From an uncultured Roseburia sp. (GTDB lineage Bacteria > Bacillota > Clostridia > Lachnospirales > Lachnospiraceae), in assembly GCA_945787015.1 (NCBI GenBank), contig CALZGM010000004.1, positions 62,001 through 126,000 on the forward strand: a stretch of DNA of 64,000 nt. The letters are read 5' to 3'. The position numbers and the translations under genes are program-made. Every line of letters begins with the position of its first letter. Position 1 is the first letter of the stretch. Below, piece by piece: positions 17,468 through 25,379 of the stretch. The notes under the pieces were generated by a model. That model ran no database searches, was not told the DNA's origin, and saw nothing but the letters and a program-made list of their open reading frames with translations.

Positions 17468-18340
17468 CTAAATTATAATCGAAAGCTTTTCTAATGCTTT
17501 TTTCCAATATTCTTCCAGAATATCATGAAGTGTTTTAATTCCGGTATCTTTATAATATTGTTCCATTACTTGTCCAATAACCGACGTATGAGAAGCCTCT
17601 CCCTTAAGTAGCAAATGCTTTGTTATCTCGTACCATCCGGGTGCTATCTTGTATAAGTTTTCATCGTCCATACTTTTTAACGTTTTATCTATATCATATG
17701 AAAGTGTAATAAATTCATGTTTCCAACACCCGTTTTCACCATGAAGAATCATAAATTGCGCATTACCTTTGCTATGAAGTGGAACTCCTATAGCCCCCGG
17801 ATTCATAATTATTTTACCTTTTCTAACATATTCTGTCTGAATGTGGAAATGCCCGCAAATAACAATATTTGTATCAATTTGTGTAATTAAGTCATCTATG
17901 TAGTCATAGTCGGATCTCATACTTTGATTTACTTTGAAAGGTGATCCATGACAAACCGTAAATTTAGGAAAACCTTCGTATTTCATTTCTTTTGAAATAG
18001 GCATTGCTTCAAAAGAATCAATATCAGTATCCGTTAGATTTTCATAATTATAAGCTAACATTCCTGTTGTAGTAGTACCTAATTTCCATATTTCTTGCGG
18101 ATTTTTTCTATGATTTATCCAATAGTCTTCTTTGTTGCCACGAATAAATGTGCATGGATAATTTTTCTTTATTTCATCCATCAATTTTAATGTTTCTTGT
18201 GGATTTGCCATGTCTCCCAAATAATCCCCGAGGAAAATATATTCTGTTACACCTTGATTTCTTGCTTCCGCTAAGCATGTTTTAAAAGCTTCCACATTAC
18301 TATGAATGTCAGCCATTACTGCAATCTTTATATTTCTCAT
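17468..18340 (-). CDS. Metallophosphoesterase (YfcE/MJ0936-like)
   Basis: Calcineurin-like phosphoesterase, probably cytosolic and using two metals, substrate unknown. The metal motifs occur in order: MADIHSN (D-x-H), FLGDYLGD (G-D-x-x-G), IRGNKEDY (G-N-x-E), VCHGSP and ICGHFHIQTE (G-H-x-H). The C-terminal part after about residue 225 is an extra helical region beyond the minimal family. The ATG at 18340 (MRNIKIAVMADIHSN) places the first motif normally, so it was chosen over the ATG at 18373. Confidence 0.85.
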   Translation of the reverse strand: MRNIKIAVMADIHSNVEAFKTCLAEARNQGVTEYIFLGDYLGDMANPQETLKLMDEIKKNYPCTFIRGNKEDYWINHRKNPQEIWKLGTTTTGMLAYNYENLTDTDIDSFEAMPISKEMKYEGFPKFTVCHGSPFKVNQSMRSDYDYIDDLITQIDTNIVICGHFHIQTEYVRKGKIIMNPGAIGVPLHSKGNAQFMILHGENGCWKHEFITLSYDIDKTLKSMDDENLYKIAPGWYEITKHLLLKGEASHTSVIGQVMEQYYKDTGIKTLHDILEEYWKKALEKLSIII

Positions 18341-18380
18341 TTTTCCAGCGCCTTTATCAGTATAACATTTCATTCACAAA

Positions 18381-18842
18381 TTATAATAATTCCATATTAA
18401 TTGACTTTTCAGTAAACCCATATTTTAAATACATTCCGTAAGCCGCTTTATTTTTGGCATTGACTTGTAATTCAATTCCGTCTAGATTCTTTTCAGCTTT
18501 GATTTCTTTTATTTTATCGAAAAACAAATGCCCGATTCCCATCCCGCGATATGCTTCATCTACAGCCATGCTGTCAATAAAAATGATATCTCTTGTGACA
18601 TGTGAAGGTGTCTCAATATGGCGGTATACTACCTCGAGAATTCCTACAACCAATCCATCTGCTTCAGCTACATAGAAAGTATCTCCGGCAACAATTTTTT
18701 CAAAAATATCCCTTGGAATAAGATTTTCAGTTGGTTTATAAATATCAGGTCTCCATTCAACATGCATTTGTTGTACCTGTCTCATAATTCTGGCAACCAC
18801 CTCAAAGTCATTTATATTAGCATTTCTTATTACACAATTCAT
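18381..18842 (-). CDS. GNAT-family N-acetyltransferase
   Basis: GNAT acetyltransferase of 153 aa. Motif A is AVDEAYRGMGIGHLFFDKI and the C-terminal motif is NKAAYGMYLKYGFTEKSINMEL, both canonical. Substrate unknown; RimI-like protein and small-molecule targets are equally possible. It is separated by 4 nt from the Nudix gene upstream and about 40 nt from the metallophosphoesterase gene. Confidence 0.9.
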   Translation of the reverse strand: MNCVIRNANINDFEVVARIMRQVQQMHVEWRPDIYKPTENLIPRDIFEKIVAGDTFYVAEADGLVVGILEVVYRHIETPSHVTRDIIFIDSMAVDEAYRGMGIGHLFFDKIKEIKAEKNLDGIELQVNAKNKAAYGMYLKYGFTEKSINMELL

Positions 18843-18846
18843 CGTA

Positions 18847-19305
18847 TTAATACTCCATATCCTTTAAATATCCTCTTTTCTTTGCTTCTTCAAGAAGTTT
18901 TGGCTGAATCTGCGGGTATGTCCAATTCTCTACCAGATAATCGGTGATTAGAATGCTTTCGATTTCACTATGTAGTTCTTTTTCAAAAGAGAAAATATCC
19001 GCAATGTATAACATACCAAAGCTTTCTTTATCTATTTTTTCATTTACTCTGGTTTTCCCTTTTACTGAGTACACACATATCGGCTTTATATCAAAATCAA
19101 TGGCTCCCGTTTCTTCTCGTAGCTCTCGTTTGGCAGTCTCTAATATTGTTTCTCCTTTTTCTCTGTGCCCGCCTGGAACTTCATAGGTGTTTCGTTCTTT
19201 ATGCTTGCAAAATAGCCATTTTCCATTGGTTTTTGCTATAATGACTGCAAATTTTAAAAGCTCATCTTCTACTTGTTCATAAAAATTTACTTCTACCTGA
19301 TCCAT
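18847..19305 (-). CDS. Nudix hydrolase
   Basis: Nucleoside-diphosphate-linked hydrolase of unknown substrate. The Nudix box is complete (GHREKGE, then RELREETG). The frame extends upstream to 19380, but ATG 19305 (MDQVEVNFYEQVEDE) is preceded by GAGGG and does not run into the neighbouring Nudix gene, so it was chosen (152 aa). The product resembles the DUF4111-type or YjhB-like Nudix proteins only in general layout. It is one of two adjacent Nudix genes. Confidence 0.88.
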   Translation of the reverse strand: MDQVEVNFYEQVEDELLKFAVIIAKTNGKWLFCKHKERNTYEVPGGHREKGETILETAKRELREETGAIDFDIKPICVYSVKGKTRVNEKIDKESFGMLYIADIFSFEKELHSEIESILITDYLVENWTYPQIQPKLLEEAKKRGYLKDMEY

Positions 19306-19321
19306 AATACCCTCATATGAT

Positions 19322-19768
19322 TTATTTAATAATTTCTTCTTGTGTTTCCTTATTGTAAAAACATTCAGAAATACTTTCACAATTGATTATATTAAAAACT
19401 GTTTCCATACCCTGTGCAAGTTTTTCATTTAGAAAGTTTTCCCTTCTTATCCATTTAACTTCCCCTTCTTCAGACGAATGAAGTTCTCCGGAAAATTCGT
19501 TTGCTTTATATAAAAAAACAAAATATCTTGTACCATCACTATTAATCCAATCATAGAGTCCGCACATAATGGGATTCTTTATATGTAAACCCGTTTCTTC
19601 ATGAACTTCTCTCACGATTGCATCTGTTATAATCTCATTTTCTTCAACATGTCCACCCGGGAATGTAATTCCACTATAAGTTTTGCTGATTTTATTTAGT
19701 ACCAGTATCTCATTATCGCAAGAAATCTGGCACATGCATGTTAATATTACTTTTTGTGCTTTATCCAT
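19322..19768 (-). CDS. Nudix hydrolase, 8-oxo-dGTP diphosphatase-like
   Basis: MutT-like Nudix protein of 148 aa. The Nudix box is complete: GHVEENE and REVHEETG. The opening VILTCMCQISCDNEILVLNK and the YDWINSDGTRYFVFLY segment resemble the YtkD/MutT-like 8-oxo-dGTP diphosphatases of Firmicutes, but the substrate is not proven. It follows the truncated HAD gene and precedes the second Nudix gene by 16 nt. Confidence 0.87.
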   Translation of the reverse strand: MDKAQKVILTCMCQISCDNEILVLNKISKTYSGITFPGGHVEENEIITDAIVREVHEETGLHIKNPIMCGLYDWINSDGTRYFVFLYKANEFSGELHSSEEGEVKWIRRENFLNEKLAQGMETVFNIINCESISECFYNKETQEEIIK

Positions 19769-19800
19769 ATTATGTATGTCCTTTTCTTCAAATCTGTTAT

Positions 19801-20142
19801 TTATAAATCAGCTATTTCAAGTAAATTATGAACGATATATTTTTCTGTACCATTAGCTTCACAGAAGCTATTTGTAGGTAGAAATAAAATACCATTGACT
19901 TTCGCATTTTTAGCACAATCCATATCGACGTTCCGATCGCCAACATAATATGTATTCATTCTGTCTAAATCATATTTTTTAATCAAATAGTTTATTGCAT
20001 CCGGCTCCGTTTTTCTAGGGAATCCGCTCTGACTTGAAATTATTACTTTAAAGTAGTGATACAGTTCCAGATTTTTGAGCACTGTTTCCGTTGATTTACC
20101 TCTATGAGTAAAAACAAAGTTCTCTGTGCCATGTTCTGTCAA
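19801..20142 (-). pseudogene. HAD-family hydrolase, C-terminal remnant
   Basis: The reading frame gives the second half of a HAD-IA phosphatase: NFVFTHRGKS (motif II region), RKTEPDAINYLIKKY (motif III Lys region) and YVGDRNVDMDCAKNA (motif IV acidic pair). Motif I (D-x-D-x-T) and roughly the first 80-90 residues of the family are missing. Upstream the frame closes at stop codons, and the sequence instead becomes the start of a GNAT gene in another frame. The only start available is a TTG. It is best read as a remnant left by a deletion. Confidence 0.75.
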
Positions 20143-20285
20143 TTTTCTATCTTTTTTCGAACCCAGGTCAATACTCTATCATAATCAATATTCTCAATTA
20201 TTTCGTAATCATCAATCTGCTGTTTGTTAAATTGATAGATACACTCAAAATCCTCAATTTTTGCTTTATCGTATGTTATATTCAT
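20139..20285 (-). pseudogene. GNAT acetyltransferase, N-terminal remnant
   Basis: From the ATG at 20285 (upstream GAGGAAGAG) a 48-residue frame reads MNITYDKAKIEDFECIYQFN and ends RVLTWVRKKIEN before a TGA. This is the opening of a GNAT acetyltransferase, in which helix 1 and helix 2 are followed by KKIEN; the acetyl-CoA site is missing. The stop overlaps the first codons of the HAD remnant by a few bases, so a deletion appears to have joined two neighbouring genes. It may still be translated as a 48-aa peptide. Confidence 0.65.
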
Positions 20286-20310
20286 GATTCTCTTCCTCAA
20301 ATTCGGATGT

Positions 20311-21246
20311 TTACTCATTCACCCTATTTACCAGATAAATACCGCCGCAAACCAATACCAGCGCTATAATCAACTCCCAGCCAAAGGAAGAGCTTTCCTG
20401 CAAAAACACAAAAGAAAGAAGTACACTAAAGATCGGATTGGTAAAGGAATAAACTGCCACCTTTCCTACCGGGTTGTGTTTTAACAAAATCCCCCATACA
20501 GAGTATGCAACAGAAGAAATCAGTGCCATGTAAATCAGTAACACAACAGACTTTAAACACCAACCGGTCAGTTTTCCGCCCATTATCAAGCCGCAAATAG
20601 TCATGATAACGCCGCCAAACACAAACTGATAGCCACTTAAAACCACTGGGCTCTCCTTTTGAGAATAACGCTTTACCAATGCTGATGACAAAGCATATGC
20701 AATAGCCGCTACTAAAATAGCACCCTCTCCTCGCAATGTAAAACCACCGGTCAATCCAATTGGGTCAAAATTAATCACAATTACACCTGCAAAACCAATC
20801 AGACATCCCATGAATTTCTGCAAGGTCAGCTTTTCATAACGGAAAATCAGACAAGCCATCAAAATCGCAATAAAGGTCTGGGAACCATTGATAATAGCAG
20901 ACTTCACACCTGTCGTATAAGCCAGACCCATATAGAAAAAGATGTACTGAAACACGGTTTGTACCATGCCCAACTTGCAAATCATACCCCAAGAGCTCTT
21001 CTGGGGAATCAAAGTCTTTCCTGCAATAATACTTCCAAAAATTACTGTAAGTACGCCTGCCAACACGAAACGTACACCTGCGAACAAAATTCTGGAAGCC
21101 ACATCATTTGCTCCAATGCCGAACCATTTATAACCAATCTTAATAGCCGGAGTAGCACTGCCCCATAGCAAGCAACAAAGACATGCAAGCATGCCAATGC
21201 CAAGGGGTTTTGTAATAAATCTTTTGTTATCGTTTGTATTTTTCAT
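20311..21246 (-). CDS. EamA/DMT-family transporter
   Basis: Drug/metabolite transporter superfamily permease with about ten membrane segments made of two EamA repeats. The first repeat covers roughly residues 15-145 (ACLCCLLWGSATPAIKIGY) and the second 165-305 (AAIAYALSSALVKRYSQ, AVYSFTNPIFSVLLSFVFL). Substrate unknown; exporters of amino acids or other metabolites are common in the family. ATG 21246 (MKNTNDNKRF) follows GGAG and was chosen over 21267. The product is 311 aa. Confidence 0.9.
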   Translation of the reverse strand: MKNTNDNKRFITKPLGIGMLACLCCLLWGSATPAIKIGYKWFGIGANDVASRILFAGVRFVLAGVLTVIFGSIIAGKTLIPQKSSWGMICKLGMVQTVFQYIFFYMGLAYTTGVKSAIINGSQTFIAILMACLIFRYEKLTLQKFMGCLIGFAGVIVINFDPIGLTGGFTLRGEGAILVAAIAYALSSALVKRYSQKESPVVLSGYQFVFGGVIMTICGLIMGGKLTGWCLKSVVLLIYMALISSVAYSVWGILLKHNPVGKVAVYSFTNPIFSVLLSFVFLQESSSFGWELIIALVLVCGGIYLVNRVNE

Positions 21247-21273
21247 TCTCTTTCTCCGCATTTGCATTTAAAA

Positions 21274-21798
21274 TTACAATGCCTTTACAAATAAAATCAA
21301 ATGACAATTATTTCCATATGCATTAGGATGAATCCCAAACACTTTAAAACCATAATCAAGAAGCCAATAATAATCGATTCGTTCTGTTTTCAGAGAGTTC
21401 ATTGCTTCCGAAATATCTTTTATTTCCTTGCCGTCTATATTAAAATCCATAGAACTCATCCCGGTTCTAAGAGTCGTATAGCCTTTTGATTTTGCATATT
21501 CCGCAGCTTTATCAAATAAATCTTTCAGCTTATGCTCCAATTTAAATACACCATGATCATTAAAGCCGGAACATTCCAGTTCTAATGTCATATAGCATTT
21601 TAATTCTCGAAATAGTGTCCATCCAACCGGAGTCCCCTTGTCATCTGCTAAATACCAGCCAACAGTTCCAATACTTTCTTCAATATTAGTAAGTTGTCCA
21701 TATGCATCTTCAAATGTCGGCCACCATTCCGGTTTCATTTCGTGCATTAGATTTGCAACATCAACTGCATTTTCCTGATTTAATTCAATAACATTCAT
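21274..21798 (-). CDS. GNAT-like acetyltransferase
   Basis: A 174-aa protein with a diverged GNAT layout. The N-terminal VIELNQENAVDVANLMHEMKP helix, the central GWYLADDKGTPVGWTLFREL strands, the helix KDLFDKAAEYAKSKGYTTLRTG and the terminal YYWLLDYGFKVFGIHP all fit the fold. The acetyl-CoA pyrophosphate loop is weak, so activity is less certain than for its neighbours. It lies 27 nt upstream of the DMT gene. Confidence 0.7.
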   Translation of the reverse strand: MNVIELNQENAVDVANLMHEMKPEWWPTFEDAYGQLTNIEESIGTVGWYLADDKGTPVGWTLFRELKCYMTLELECSGFNDHGVFKLEHKLKDLFDKAAEYAKSKGYTTLRTGMSSMDFNIDGKEIKDISEAMNSLKTERIDYYWLLDYGFKVFGIHPNAYGNNCHLILFVKAL

Positions 21799-21835
21799 TG
21801 TAAGTATCTCCTTCTATTTGCGCTAAAATCTAAAA

Positions 21836-22248
21836 TCATCTATCTTTTTTGCAGATATAGAGCAGATGACTTGAACTTCCAAGCAATTCCCTTTTCTCGC
21901 ATGTGACTAAATGAAACTGTGCAAATTGTTCAAATTCTTCATCTGACATAATAAAATCATTTCGTTCTTCTGCAAGTTCAAGTACACTATCTACTGCTAC
22001 GGTTGTTAAATATTGAACATTTTTTTCATCAAATAGATGTTCAAACTCAGTAATATCATAGCCTGTAAAAAGCTGATCTTCAAAATGCTTTACCCTATAA
22101 TCTTTATTAAAGTTTTCATCCAGCCCTTCAATCAGATTTCCGTTGAAATAATTATTAAATAAAATAGAGTAAACAGAAAGAAATGCGATTAAAATCACTC
22201 CGTTTTCCTTCGTAACTCTGATGGCTTCATCAATAGCTTTATGTACAT
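21836..22248 (-). pseudogene. SAM-dependent methyltransferase, C-terminal remnant
   Basis: The frame encodes the last part of a class I methyltransferase: LYDEKDVHKAIDEAIRVTKENG, the post-motif region, then VILIAFLSVYSILFNNYF and LTTVAVDSVLEL, with a terminal LVTCEKRELLGSSSHLLYICKK. The SAM-binding motif (G-x-G-x-G) and the first 90 or more residues are missing. A TAA closes the frame exactly where the 3' end of the phosphotransferase gene begins. A deletion between two adjacent array genes is the simplest explanation. A GTG at 22198 could start a 120-aa product. Confidence 0.72.
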
Positions 22249-22256
22249 CTTTTTCG

Positions 22257-23153
22257 TCATAAAGATTTTAAATACGTATTTTTCAAAATATCCTCAGAGA
22301 GTTGTAATGCATGCTTATAATACCATCCATCTTCATCCTCATCAGCTTCTATAAATTCAACATACTCATTCAACGTAGCCAGTTTAATATCATATATGTA
22401 CTGCGAATATTCCGGTTTTTGGTTAATATTATTATAGACTCTTTCAACAAAAAGTTTTTTCTGTTTTTCATTCATATAAAAAGGAAAAGTAGCCCTGTCC
22501 ACGGTCGCATGCGCAAGAAAACGTGCAATATCTAATGAATATGGCATGATTCCGCCAAATCCCCAATCGATGATGTATACACGATTGTTATGATTCATTG
22601 CATTAAATTCTAAAAAATCTCCATTTGACAATGTCCTTGGACAAGTCAACTGACGTTTTAAGAATAAAGAATATGCTTCACCTATTATAGGCTCGTTTTT
22701 AATATAAAAATACCGTTTATTAATTCTTTCCCAATATACATCAAATCTGCCGTCTGTCTCATCATTCATCCAATAAGCATTTTGAATTTCCGTAATACTA
22801 TCCGCTGCTGACAAAGCTAGCTCGTCCGTCATATCTCTTAAATCATTCCCGGTAATATTTTCAATCAAAATCCAAATGTCGTCCTCATCTTCCCATTTTC
22901 CATAATATGTCGGAACCGGGAAATGCTTATTCATAAGGAACTTTTCGTAGTTAGATACTTCTCTTTTCCCGGTTTTCTTTAAAATTTTACTACCAGAGGG
23001 AGTTGTAATCTTGTATACATCATAGTACCTTATTTCGTCCTCTCCTTCGCCATAGCGCTCGCAAACCTGCATGATCTCATTTATTTTCTCATCAGATATT
23101 TGCTTAAAAATATCTATTACTTTATTATCTTCAATTTCGATTTCAAAATTCAT
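22257..23153 (-). CDS. Phosphotransferase-family protein (APH/ChoK-like)
   Basis: Kinase-like fold of the aminoglycoside phosphotransferase/choline kinase superfamily, 298 aa. The ATP lobe includes SKILKKTGKREVSNYEKFL. The catalytic loop reads LSNGDFLEFN, keeping the Asp and Asn of the Brenner motif but with Asn in place of the usual His, and the metal-binding Asp is in VYIIDWGFGG. It should not be called a resistance gene without evidence. Its 3' end abuts the truncated methyltransferase, so its own last residues may also have been altered by the deletion. Confidence 0.78.
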   Translation of the reverse strand: MNFEIEIEDNKVIDIFKQISDEKINEIMQVCERYGEGEDEIRYYDVYKITTPSGSKILKKTGKREVSNYEKFLMNKHFPVPTYYGKWEDEDDIWILIENITGNDLRDMTDELALSAADSITEIQNAYWMNDETDGRFDVYWERINKRYFYIKNEPIIGEAYSLFLKRQLTCPRTLSNGDFLEFNAMNHNNRVYIIDWGFGGIMPYSLDIARFLAHATVDRATFPFYMNEKQKKLFVERVYNNINQKPEYSQYIYDIKLATLNEYVEFIEADEDEDGWYYKHALQLSEDILKNTYLKSL

Positions 23154-23163
23154 CTTTAACCCC

Positions 23164-23694
23164 CTAAACTGTTATCCAATATCTTTTCATAATACAATCA
23201 TCAACCAGAATTTCTTTTTCAAAAACTCCTCCGTTGGCTAAAATCGTTTTTTCACTCCCAATATTATCTGCATCGCATGTAACTAATACTTTGTCAATTC
23301 CACGTTGTTTTGCATTTAATAAATTCAATCTTATCATTTCTGATGCATAGCCTTTTTTGCGTTCTGTAGGACGTACATAATAACCTATATGTCCACCCCA
23401 CGTTCCTAAAATCGGATGATTAATGTGATGCCTCAAATCAATTACTCCAACAATACGATTATCTCTTTTGCGAACAGCAATATAAATATTTGAAGGCACT
23501 TTTCCTTCAGGAATATTATTTGCATTGCTGCCAATCCTAACTGCATCAATCCATTCCTGAGCAGAGGAGCATGTCCGAAGGCAACCGCATCCTGCAAATT
23601 TATCATTATCATCTGAATCTAAGATTTCCTGGCGAAGTTTCCAAATATCTTCGGCATATTCTTCTGTTGGTTCCATTAATATTAACTCGTCCAT
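23164..23694 (-). CDS. GNAT-family N-acetyltransferase
   Basis: GNAT acetyltransferase of 176 aa resembling the YoaA/RimJ-like branch. Motif A is YVRPTERKKGYASEMIRL (R-x-x-G-Y/x-A) and the C-terminal motif is CDADNIGSEKTILANGGVFEKE, which is common in acetyltransferases of this branch. Substrate unknown. It lies 10 nt upstream of the phosphotransferase gene and 22 nt after the histidine phosphatase gene. Confidence 0.9.
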   Translation of the reverse strand: MDELILMEPTEEYAEDIWKLRQEILDSDDNDKFAGCGCLRTCSSAQEWIDAVRIGSNANNIPEGKVPSNIYIAVRKRDNRIVGVIDLRHHINHPILGTWGGHIGYYVRPTERKKGYASEMIRLNLLNAKQRGIDKVLVTCDADNIGSEKTILANGGVFEKEILVDDCIMKRYWITV

Positions 23695-23716
23695 TTTTCT
23701 TTACCTCATTGAAACA

Positions 23717-24292
23717 TTAAATCTCGAACAAATTATATTTCTGAATACCAATACAATCCTTATCCTCAAAAGTGAATTTCACAACCCATGGCATTACATT
23801 TCTAATCTTTTCAAAGTAAGTATAGTCAAAAGTTTTGTCGTAATAATTTATAATCGTACTTAATGCCGTTCCATGGCTTCCGATTACAATAGTTTTCCCC
23901 TTGTAATGTTCCAACACATTATTTAAAGCATTTATGTTTCTGCTTTGCACTTCATTTAAAGTTTCGCCATCGGATAATTTGTAATTAAAATCTTCCCATT
24001 GTTTCTTGCAAAATGCTTGAAAGTCAGCTATCCATTCACTGTCTACTCTGCGTTCTCTAAAATCTTCTATTATTTCAATTTTCAAATTTGAAGTTTCAGC
24101 AAAATCAGCAACTGTATCAACCGCTCTTTTATAAGGACTTGAAATTATAATATCAATATGCTTGTCTAATAAAAATTTTGTAACAAGTTTTCTGTCTTTT
24201 AGTCCTTTATTTGAAAGTTCTCTTGATCTGTCATCATGATTATCGTAATTAGGTTCTGCATGTCGTACAAAATATACAGTTGTCATTTTCAT
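23717..24292 (-). CDS. Histidine phosphatase family protein
   Basis: Phosphoglycerate-mutase-like phosphatase, 191 aa. The phosphorylated His is in VYFVRHAEPNYDNHD near the N-terminus, the second His in VIGSHGTALSTII, and ISSPYKRAVDTVADFAE and EDFRERRVDSEW supply the arginine and glutamate of the site. Substrate unknown. The start ATG follows GGAG closely. It is second in the accessory array after the cyclase-like gene. Confidence 0.88.
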   Translation of the reverse strand: MKMTTVYFVRHAEPNYDNHDDRSRELSNKGLKDRKLVTKFLLDKHIDIIISSPYKRAVDTVADFAETSNLKIEIIEDFRERRVDSEWIADFQAFCKKQWEDFNYKLSDGETLNEVQSRNINALNNVLEHYKGKTIVIGSHGTALSTIINYYDKTFDYTYFEKIRNVMPWVVKFTFEDKDCIGIQKYNLFEI

Positions 24293-24323
24293 TTTCTCCG
24301 CTACTTACTATTTGTCTTATTTG

Positions 24324-25352
24324 CTATTTTAGAGGATCTTTCCAATCATATTCACCATCTAGGTTTAAATTTCCTTCATATTCACTTGAACGTTCCTCAA
24401 GTGTTTTATGTATAAATGTTTCGTCAAATGCAATCCTTTTATTAGATTCTTTTAAGACACTATAGAATTTCAAATTTTTAATAATCAAATCCGATTTCCA
24501 CCAATTCTTACTAATACTCCATTGTTCCGGATAACTGCCCCATTCCCATGTAATATTCCAACTGCCATCCGCTTCTTGCGTTTTGGAAATAAAATCACAT
24601 TCAAATTCACAAAGTTCTTTGTTATCCGGATAAAAAATACTATTTTTCGAGTTTATGAATAAAGACGGCTTACATACATATTCCGTTGACCAAACAGATG
24701 TATCCTGTGTCAGAACATGCTTTATCTGTTTTTTTAGCAGTTCTTCAAACTCTGTCATATTAATATAAGTGTTTGCGTTGCATTCCTTTAAATATTCATA
24801 CAAACTCACAAAACAGGAAACTGTATGCATGGAATCCATCGGGAAATTGACATTAAAATAATCGTATGCTTCTTTCAATAAAGTAACTGCTGTTGCATAA
24901 AGCTTACTTTCTTTACTGGCATATTTTAGAATAAACCCAATAAAACAGGCTGTCGGATTATAGTTAAGTTCCTGAGAAGATACATAATTCCACCAAGGCG
25001 CATGCGGAAAATCATCATTTGAAGGAATCGTATTAAACCACATATGTCCATTAAAGTCTTTTGTCGTTTCCAGATATCTCAGTATTCCCTGAATCATTGG
25101 ATGCTCTTTTTCAATAAGATTCACTTCTTTGATAATTTCAGTTGCAACCCATGTTTGAATTGGAGACGAATTTGGATTCCAACAATCCGGTTCAAGCGCA
25201 TGTCCAAAACCGCCATCTTCGTTTTGATATTTAGCTAATATTTTAAGAACATCCTCTTTTTTCCCAATTTCAAATAAATATTGCCACCTTGCTAAATCAA
25301 GAGGTCTTGCATTTCTATATATAAATTCTTTTGCTTTTTTTATATTCATCAT
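24324..25352 (-). CDS. Prenyltransferase/squalene-cyclase-like alpha-barrel protein
   Basis: A 342-aa protein with alpha/alpha-barrel repeats like those of terpene cyclases and prenyltransferase beta subunits: YQNEDGGFGHALEPDC (QW-like), LRYLETTKDFNGHMWF, TQEADGSWNITWEWGSYPEQW and SKNWWKSDLIIKNLKFY. No DXDD or DDXXD catalytic motif was seen, so enzyme activity is doubtful. It starts 27 nt after ygiQ with AAAGGAGCTTCAA before the ATG, and leads the accessory array. Function unknown. Confidence 0.7.
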   Translation of the reverse strand: MMNIKKAKEFIYRNARPLDLARWQYLFEIGKKEDVLKILAKYQNEDGGFGHALEPDCWNPNSSPIQTWVATEIIKEVNLIEKEHPMIQGILRYLETTKDFNGHMWFNTIPSNDDFPHAPWWNYVSSQELNYNPTACFIGFILKYASKESKLYATAVTLLKEAYDYFNVNFPMDSMHTVSCFVSLYEYLKECNANTYINMTEFEELLKKQIKHVLTQDTSVWSTEYVCKPSLFINSKNSIFYPDNKELCEFECDFISKTQEADGSWNITWEWGSYPEQWSISKNWWKSDLIIKNLKFYSVLKESNKRIAFDETFIHKTLEERSSEYEGNLNLDGEYDWKDPLK

Positions 25353-25379
25353 TTGAAGCTCCTTTGAAAAGAAAATGCA

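Noticed and set aside
15925-25352. Integron-type cassette array
   Set aside because: Gaps are mostly below 45 bp, no attC-like palindromes and no integrase were seen, so the array cannot be called an integron.
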